Both the position numbers and the translations under genes were made by a program. A DNA stretch of 64,000 nucleotides. Origin: Beroe ovata. Lineage: Eukaryota > Ctenophora > Nuda > Beroida > Beroidae. Each line of letters begins with the position of its first letter. Within the stretch, counting starts at the first letter, position 1. The stretch spans positions 267,654 through 331,653 of the forward strand of contig CAMPET010000032.1 in assembly GCA_946803715.1 (NCBI GenBank), written 5' to 3'. The notes under the pieces were generated by a model. That model had not been told where the DNA came from, did not search any database, and worked only from the letters and a program-made list of their open reading frames with translations. Positions 58,322 to 64,000 of this stretch are shown one piece after another.

Positions 58322-61300
58322 TTATCTCCTCAGATCATCACTGTCCTCGTTGGCGAGCCTGCGGGCCGCACTGATATCCGCCGCGCTGATCGATCCCTGA
58401 GTCCGTGTATCTCGGCTCTTCCGGCGACGCTCTCTCCTCTCAGCGGTGCGCGGCGTTCCCCCGTTCCGGAGGGAGGACGGGGGTGAAGAAATTGGGCTGT
58501 CCTCGTTCGAGAATCTGGAATCTGAAATTGCCAGCGTTTTACCAGAAAGTCTTTCAACTGAAAGTTTTTCTCGCTGGAATTCAAGGCTATTCAGGTTGTA
58601 CTTGTTTGTTGGGGGTCCGACTACCATCGGCCAGCTGGCCGAAGTCAGGAATTTTTAGGCAAATGGCCGAATGGCCGCTTTTTGAAATTTTCACCTTAAA
58701 GAGGGGTCTTAGCACATTACTTCCAGAGAGAAACATTTTGCTGATAAATCAGAGGAGACATTTGAAATTTGAATACATTCCAAGTCACCAAACACTTGTG
58801 GAATTTCCAGAAGGCAAGGTTCCGATATTCGAGGAGAGTTCCTGCGACGAAATGGCACCGCCACTGACGGGCAAGAAACTAGGTTCTTATCACATTATTT
58901 CTCTATTTTAGGAGAAGTACAAAGTGGCTGCGAAACCTAAACAATTTCCATTGTTTTTGACTATAATAGTTTCGTACACATTTTCATTGTTTGATATTCA
59001 GGCACCACTGTGAACCATGTGCAAATAAACACCAAAAGGGAGTGGTAAGGCTCCCAAGTGCCTCATGGCAATCGTTTCACTTGTTCCCTAATAAGAAGAA
59101 GCTCGTAACAGTCTGATAGGGTGTCACAAATCTCATCTACGTACTACGTAGAACGTAGGGCATGGGAGGGTTTGCATTAACCAGACCGGTTCATATTAAT
59201 ATATACCAATGAAATATTATATAGATGTGAAAAGGTAAGTGCTTTGAATCTGTTCGAAAAGTTCAGTAGCTAGGTGTGAACTGAACGTCAAAACAGGAGG
59301 TTACCAATATTTGTGAGCTTTAATAACAAACATAATAACAAACATAATAACAAACATAATAACAGTCATCAACGTTGACACCTCTGAAAGATAAATTTAA
59401 AACGTACCGTAAAACATAGCACCTGCTAATTAATTTCACAGGAATATAGGGCCCAATATGTAGGGCCCAATATAGCACCTGCTATATTCCTGTGAAAACA
59501 GCCGCATATAAAAGTTCCTCTATACCCCCTCTTAAACCAACACATTGAGTTTGTCAAAATGAAGATCAAAATTCTTCTCCTGGCAGTTTTCTTCACCTCC
59601 TCTCTCTCGCTCTACTGGGACTATGAGGAGTCCCAGGCTGAGCTGGACCACTTCGAAGAGCTGGAGTTTGCAAACGGACTCGAGATCGGCGAGATCGAAG
59701 AAGAGGACGAGAGCGAGCTGATCGACGATGACGAGGAAGACGGTGAATCGGACGATGACAGTGATATAAACCTGGACGATTATCCAGAGGAGCTTGATCT
59801 CCGGGATCAGGGGATAATTCACAAGTCGATATGGCAGGGGATGTGCGGATCATGTGCGTTTATCGCAGGGACACAGACTCTGGAGGGAAGGATTGCGTAC
59901 ATGTCGGAAAACTATATCCCCTACTCCATACAGAACATAATGAACTGCTCGGGAAGGGTGTGTGTGGGGGCGTCTATCTACTTCCCCTCGGGCCAGGTCC
60001 GGAAAGACATGTATGTCGTGCCGGAGGACGAGATCCCATACACAAGGACCAAGTGCTTCAAGTGGGGTGAGGGAAAGTCGGAGTGTATGAAGAGATGTGG
60101 TGTGCGGTACCCTGGGAACTTCACGAATGCTCTGGATGATCAGTTTGTGATCATAGGTGGTGCAAAGTTTGTCCGAACAATTCCTCAAGCTATCAAAGCG
60201 CTGCAGAAAGGCCCCCTTACAACATGTTTCACGAGAAACAATAGGCCCAAAGGTGAGAAATGCAAACCGGGGTGTACCCATGCAAATTCCATTATNNNNN
60301 NNNNNNNNNNNNNNNNNNNNNNNNNNNNNNNNNNNNNNNNNNNNNNNNNNNNNNNNNNNNNNNNNNNNNNNNNNNNNNNNNNNNNNNNNNNNNNNNNNNN
60401 NNNNNNNNNNNNNNNNNNNNNNNNNNNNNNNNNNNNNNNNNNNNNNNNNNNNNNNNNNNNNNNNNNNNNNNNNNNNNNNNNNNNNNNNNNNNNNNNNNNN
60501 NNNNNNNNNNNNNNNNNNNNNNNNNNNNNNNNNNNNNNNNNNNNNNNNNNNNNNNNNNNNNNNNNNNNNNNNNGTGGGAGTGGTCTGTCAACAACTGAAG
60601 CCCCATGTCGGGATGGAGTCCCTTCCATCGGTCCAAACTGGAACGGGAAGCCTGCGTGGAAACCAAAACCATCTCCTACTCTTCCTATCTGCTGCTGAGT
60701 GTGTTCCTGAGCGAACCCCCCAGGCTGTCCCTCATGCCTCGATTGCCGTCTCGACCTTGGGGCCGGTACTCCCTGATCTGCAAATCTTCTTCTCGGATCA
60801 AACTCTCGCGGATCTGCATCTCTCCTCGTGTTGTCGATCTGAGCTGGCACACTGTTTGGTCTCCTGTGCTCCTCCTCTGTACTGTTTACTGCTGATCTGC
60901 TTCGTCGACGACCCTCTTCTGCTCTATTCTGTGTTCCCACTCCTCCTTGAGCCCCGGTCCCGGTAGATGCGTGTGCTGCTTCTTCTTGTTCCGCTGGTCT
61001 GCGATCTGTCTGTCTATCACCCATTCCAGACGTCCAGCCGCTATCGGGTTACACAACGGATCAACAGGAACTCGCGTTTCACTCGGAAATTGTATCTATA
61101 CTCCGTGATTACTGGTAACCTCTCAGTTACAAGTAACTTCGGGACGGTTAGGTGCGGCAAAACCCCGTGTATATTCCCACAGTCTATACAACGGTATACC
61201 AGGTATTACTCAGTGTGGTACACACACACNACAGATGGCAAGCCAGACATATCATGGTTAAGGGCGGGTACAGTGTAATTCCGAGTCCACAGGACAGTCA

Positions 61301-64000
61301 GCGGTCAGGAGTCACAGGATTCAAGATAGAGGAGACCGATAACGTGATGACCCCGATCGACTGTTCCCTCGGGATTGTTCTCCCTGGGGAGCCACGTGAG
61401 AACGATGAGCTGACGGAGGTAAGGATGTACCTCAACATTGAAAATAACCAGCTAGTGATGGGAGAGGAGAGGAGCACAGGGTGGACCTTCGAATACGAGG
61501 ATCTTTGAAGTCATTCCGAATATTCCATGATTAAATGGTCATTTTATTAAACTGCATAGTGTGCCTCTCATGTATTCACTCATTTGTGAAATTTAGTTGC
61601 ATTTAAGCATTTAGGTGGGAAGGGTCATAAATTACTGGTAAAACCAATCGAATTTTCCCTTTTTGCTCTCTATTCGAATTGCTCTGGAAAATAATCCCGA
61701 TGAGTTTCACCGGGCTCATATAAATTTCTCGTGGAACAGCGGCAGGAGCAGCGGGGAAATTTAAAGTAGGCGCTTATTGACCACGTGGCGTCCAGCACAC
61801 ATTGAAATCCTAAATTTACACTTCAATCACGTCTCGGGGTTTCAGGACCCACTTCTTACTCTTCTCATTAGCAAAGTGCCCTCAAATTAGTGGGGTATTA
61901 TAGGTGCTTAGAGTGCTATTATATGCGGGCGTGACACACTGTGTTTAGCTATAATTTAAACGGGTGTTAGAGTTTCACATAATCTGCGCCTTGTCAGTTG
62001 TCAATAATAAGAAGAGATCAGAGTGCTGTTTTTGTAAGTACCTTACATCTTGTAACTTGAATAGCTCGGCAGTCATAATCATGAAGGAGTAGGTAAAGAT
62101 GTGATAATCATGAAGGAGTAGGTAAAGATGTCTGATGTATGGTCCATGATATGCACATTGCTCCTTTTTGGCTACGGATATCACTATTACAGCACACATC
62201 ACATGAAATAAGTTGGTAGGAGAATGAAATAACTTATTGTATGACATACTCACTTACCTACGACGTACCCCTCATTAAAAGTAGCAGAAAATGTTCCTTG
62301 TATGAATTGCTAGAACTTTCTCTCTTACTATGATCATCATTGATGCTTGTGGGCGAGAGAGAAAAAATGGCCATCCGGCCATCGGCCAGCTGGCCGGAAT
62401 CGGGATTTTTTAGGCAAATGGACGCTGCTAGTGCTAGTCGGACCCCCCCCTTGTTGAGAAAAGACGTGAGTTATAAAATCAGTGAAAAAATCGTACCTTT
62501 GAAGTCGATATCGATGTCATCCTCCTCAAGCGAGGAGTCAGTGTTGAGATAATCGTCATCGCCACTCGAATAATCGTTATCTGAGCCGTCCTTACGAGTT
62601 TCAGCTGTTGTCAAGCGATCTTTCAGCGATTTCACCTGATTCAGATCGAAAGTCAATCAGACGTGAATAAAATACAAAAGGAAAATGTAAACTTGTCATG
62701 AAACCGATATACAAGGAGGTCAAAACCAACATATAAACAGAAAACAGGAAGGAATTAATCCGACCAACCTCTTGTTGCAGTCGAGTTCTGTCTGCTGTCA
62801 AGTCGTCTATCTGCTCTTCGTAATCGCGTTTCTTCCGGTGCCACTCAACTGCAACATCATGGTTATCCTAGTTGACAGATGTCACAACAGACTTCTCAGC
62901 TCCCGCCTGATACATATCACGAACATTTAGTGCAGCTACGCACACTCCATTATCCATGATAACATACCGTCTTTAGTGGCAATATCTGAAGCCACGTCAC
63001 CAGCTTCTCGTAGTTGTCGTTGAAGCCGCCGTACCTCGTTCTGGTTGCTCAATTCAGCTGACTTCTTTGACTCCAGTTCTTCTTGAGCCTAGTCCGGAGT
63101 GTCAAGTTAGGTACAAATCGAAGCTTCGTACAAGAGGTCAATGGGCAGCAATTTCTATTTCGAGACTTAAAGTTACGGGGCAGTCTGGAGGAAGTTCGAC
63201 CCTTAACACCATCTGGATCTAAAATTGGACATCTTGAGAAAAGCGACGCCCGCTTGATGCCCTAATGCCAAGTTCCCTTTTCTAGGGCCAAACTTCCTTC
63301 AGACTGCCAAAATTACATCTGCTAAAGTTTCCTTCAGTTTTTTCATGTTTCGTTCCTGTCGAGATTTGTGAGATTGCTCCATTTCCATCTCCAACTCCAG
63401 CTCTCTAACTTTGCTCTCCAAGCTGAGAACCTTCTCCTTATCGGCACTTTCTCTTTGGAGCCTGGACACGTACAATTGAAATTACCGACCGCTCCCATCA
63501 CAGAGCACACTTTTGAATGGTATACATGGTATACTACATGGTATACATGGTATACATGGTATATGAAATATACCTGTCGAGACTATTCTGCATGTCAGCT
63601 ACCACTTTCTCCAACTCAGACACCCTGGCCCGATGTTTCTCACACTTTGTCTTCTCGGCCAGGAGTTCCTGTTTCACAGTATTGAGTTCCGCTACACCCT
63701 GCCGACTCCTCTTTTCCCTCTCCTCCAACTCCTCCTCCACCTCCTCCAGCCGGAGCTGGGAATCTGTCAGCTGCGTCTGCAACCCGGACACACGGCTCTC
63801 CGCTTCCATCTTGCTCATCTCGGCCGTCTGGAGTTTGTCTGAGACTTCCTGTAGCTCGGAGTCGGCGGTGCGCTTAGCGCGCTGCGCACTCGACAGTGCG
63901 TCCTGTAGATCCTCTATCTGTGTGCGATGTGTGTGTGTGTGTGTCACGTTATTAGAAAGTAGACACAGTACTGAGTAGACACAAACACTGCCACAGACAC
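58322..64000 (-). CDS. MYO18: MYO18-like myosin heavy chain, C-terminal tail (5' part beyond window)
   Basis: Seven minus-strand exons, 5' to 3': 63574-63917, 63317-63461, 62968-63088, 62769-62848, 62497-62635 and the last exon 58322-58557, all phase-matched; upstream exons lie beyond 64000. (Six are listed; the seventh upstream one is outside the window.) The product is a long coiled coil: DLQDALSSAQRAKRTADSEL, SLESKVRELELEMEMEQSHK, RRLQRQLREAGD, WHRKKRDYEEQIDDL. The order LESKxRELE...RLQRQLR...RKK followed by an acidic Ser-rich end (SSGDDDYLNTDSSLEEDDID) matches the MYO18A tail better than non-muscle myosin II, whose tail ends in a different non-helical piece. The last exon adds a Ser/Arg-rich tail ending DDLRR. 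MYO18 is an unconventional myosin of actin bundles and the Golgi. The 3.9 kb last intron is nearly all inserted element. Confidence 0.72.
59435..59496. repeat. Hairpin upstream of the protease gene
   Basis: TTCACAGGAATATAG at 59435-59449 is the exact reverse complement of CTATATTCCTGTGAA at 59482-59496. Between them TAGGGCCCAATAT is repeated twice. It sits 11 bases before the TATA-like box and could be a cis-regulatory palindrome. Confidence 0.7.
59507..59514 (+). promoter_or_regulatory. TATA-like box for the protease gene
   Basis: TATAAAAG lies 45 bases before the ATG at 59559, so a start near 59538 would leave a 5' UTR of about 20 bases. The clear TATA box is unlike the other genes in this window. 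Confidence 0.55.
59559..60295 (+). CDS. Papain-family (C1A) cathepsin-like secreted cysteine protease, truncated by gap
   Basis: ATG at 59559, with an open frame of 245 residues up to the N run at 60296. Residues 1-18 (MKIKILLLAVFFTSSLSL) are a signal peptide. Residues 25-75 are strongly acidic (EEEDESELIDDDEEDGESDD) in the place of the usual inhibitory propeptide; no ERFNIN-type motif is seen. The mature domain begins near LDLRDQGIIHKSIWQ. QGMCGSC carries the oxyanion Gln and the catalytic Cys, then TLEGRI and YSIQNIMNCS, which resembles the cathepsin Z/X SVQNVIDC. GCTHANSI probably holds the catalytic His. The Asn-Ser-Trp block would fall in the gap. The usual Trp after the catalytic Cys is missing (CAFIAG instead of CWAF-S). 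Expected role: secreted or lysosomal proteolysis. It lies inside the TIR-bounded insertion in an intron of MYO18, on the opposite strand. Confidence 0.75.
60296..60573. other. Assembly gap (278 n) in the protease gene
   Basis: The run of n interrupts the protease coding region right after the predicted catalytic His. Frames drawn through it are unsupported. Confidence 0.95.
60574..61024 (-). CDS. Unrecognised Arg/Glu-rich minus-strand open frame
   Basis: From ATG 61024, 150 codons are open up to the gap, starting MGDRQTDRRPAEQEEAAHAS and later DADPREFDPRRRFADQGV and FGFHAGFPFQFGPMEG. The segment is more GC-rich than its surroundings. It may be a coding exon on the strand opposite the protease, or simply a GC-rich chance frame. 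I recognise no family. Confidence 0.25.
61234..61508 (+). CDS. Probable last exon of a plus-strand gene in the insertion
   Basis: After a single n at 61230 and an ACAG acceptor-like site, a frame runs to TGA at 61506-61508: HIMVKGGYSVIPSPQDSQ, then VMTPIDCSLGIVLPGEPREN and STGWTFEYEDL. It looks coding and lies downstream of the protease on the same strand, so it may be its C-terminal exon. However, I cannot align it to a papain C terminus, and the gap prevents a phase check. Confidence 0.4.
63518..63572. repeat. GGTATACAT short tandem repeat in a MYO18 intron
   Basis: Several copies of ATGGTATAC within the intron between exons 63574-63917 and 63317-63461, ending right at the donor site. Confidence 0.7.

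Larger units (their letters stand above)
58611..62450. mobile_element. 3.8-kb TIR-bounded insertion carrying a cysteine protease gene
   Basis: The left end is GGGGGTCCGACTA (58611-58623) and the right end TAGTCGGACCCCC (62435-62447, plus three more C), a 13-bp terminal inverted repeat. Both sides are flanked by TTGTT (58606-58610, 62451-62455), a possible 5-bp target duplication. Just inside are 43-bp direct repeats (58624-58666 and 62379-62421), both CCATCGGCCAGCTGGCCG...TTTTTAGGCAAATGG. Removing the element and one TTGTT leaves a MYO18 intron of about 94 bp, the normal size here. The interior holds the protease gene, a protein-like plus-strand stretch at about 58700-58884 (EGKVPIFEESSCDEMAPPLT), and a gap at 60296-60573. 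No transposase is recognisable. The alternative is two separate small elements flanking a resident gene. Confidence 0.6.

Noticed and set aside
58405-58911. 168-codon plus-strand frame overlapping the MYO18 last exon
   Set aside because: Its first part is the antisense shadow of the MYO18 tail exon and crosses the insertion boundary. Only the part beyond 58680 was kept as a weak candidate.
62497-63917. Non-muscle myosin II heavy chain as identity of the coiled-coil gene
   Set aside because: The RLQRQLR...RKK spacing and acidic end fit MYO18 better. The motor domain outside the window would settle it.
1-64000. CRISPR arrays, rRNA, tRNA and bacterial-type operons
   Set aside because: No regularly spaced identical repeats with unique spacers, no tRNA B-box-like sites in a cloverleaf context, and eukaryotic introns throughout.

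Overview
The window is nuclear DNA of an animal. It carries spliced genes with short GT-AG introns, mostly 70-150 bp, plus a few long repeat-filled introns, and abundant (TG)n/(CA)n microsatellites. Metazoan chromatin genes are present: a NuRD p66/GATAD2 subunit, an NCoR/SMRT corepressor, a tailed MYO18-type myosin and SNX17. Short introns, tight gene spacing and modest sequence similarity to vertebrate proteins suggest a non-bilaterian or otherwise early-branching invertebrate. I cannot name the phylum from sequence alone. The assembly has three long N runs and many single-n joins, and several of those joins duplicate flanking sequence.

Layout. 0.6-4.7 kb, minus strand: an F-box/PP2-like protein, a divergent mitochondrial class-I release factor and an intronless SNX17. 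4.7-6.5 kb: fold-back repeats. 6.5-10.6 kb, plus: a ten-exon gene whose joined product combines SUMO-interaction-like motifs, a TopBP1/SLF1-type BRCT pair and an SLF1/NSE5-like helical region without ankyrin repeats. 12.5-20.2 kb, plus: DHX9 (two dsRBDs, DEIH helicase core, RGG tail) in 17 exons. 20.7-21.5 kb, minus: unrecognised coding-like pieces, one with an in-frame stop. 22.7-23.7 kb, plus: intronless CSTF2. 27.4-44.8 kb, plus: GATAD2/p66 in 11 exons, with a 9.7 kb intron holding gaps and a roughly 1.1-1.4 kb repeated unit. 47.7-57.3 kb, plus: a tight co-oriented cluster of HGH1, TFIIIA (GTF3A) and NCoR. 58.3-64 kb, minus: the 3' end of a MYO18-like myosin. One MYO18 intron is almost entirely filled by a 3.8 kb segment with terminal inverted repeats that contains a cathepsin-like cysteine protease gene.

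The best candidates for something new are the TIR-bounded protease segment inside the MYO18 intron, the SIM+BRCT+NSE5-like protein, which looks like a composite of vertebrate SIMC1 and SLF1, and the mitochondrial release factor with a rebuilt codon-recognition loop. All exon joins were made by hand from splice consensus and reading-frame phase and have not been checked against transcripts.
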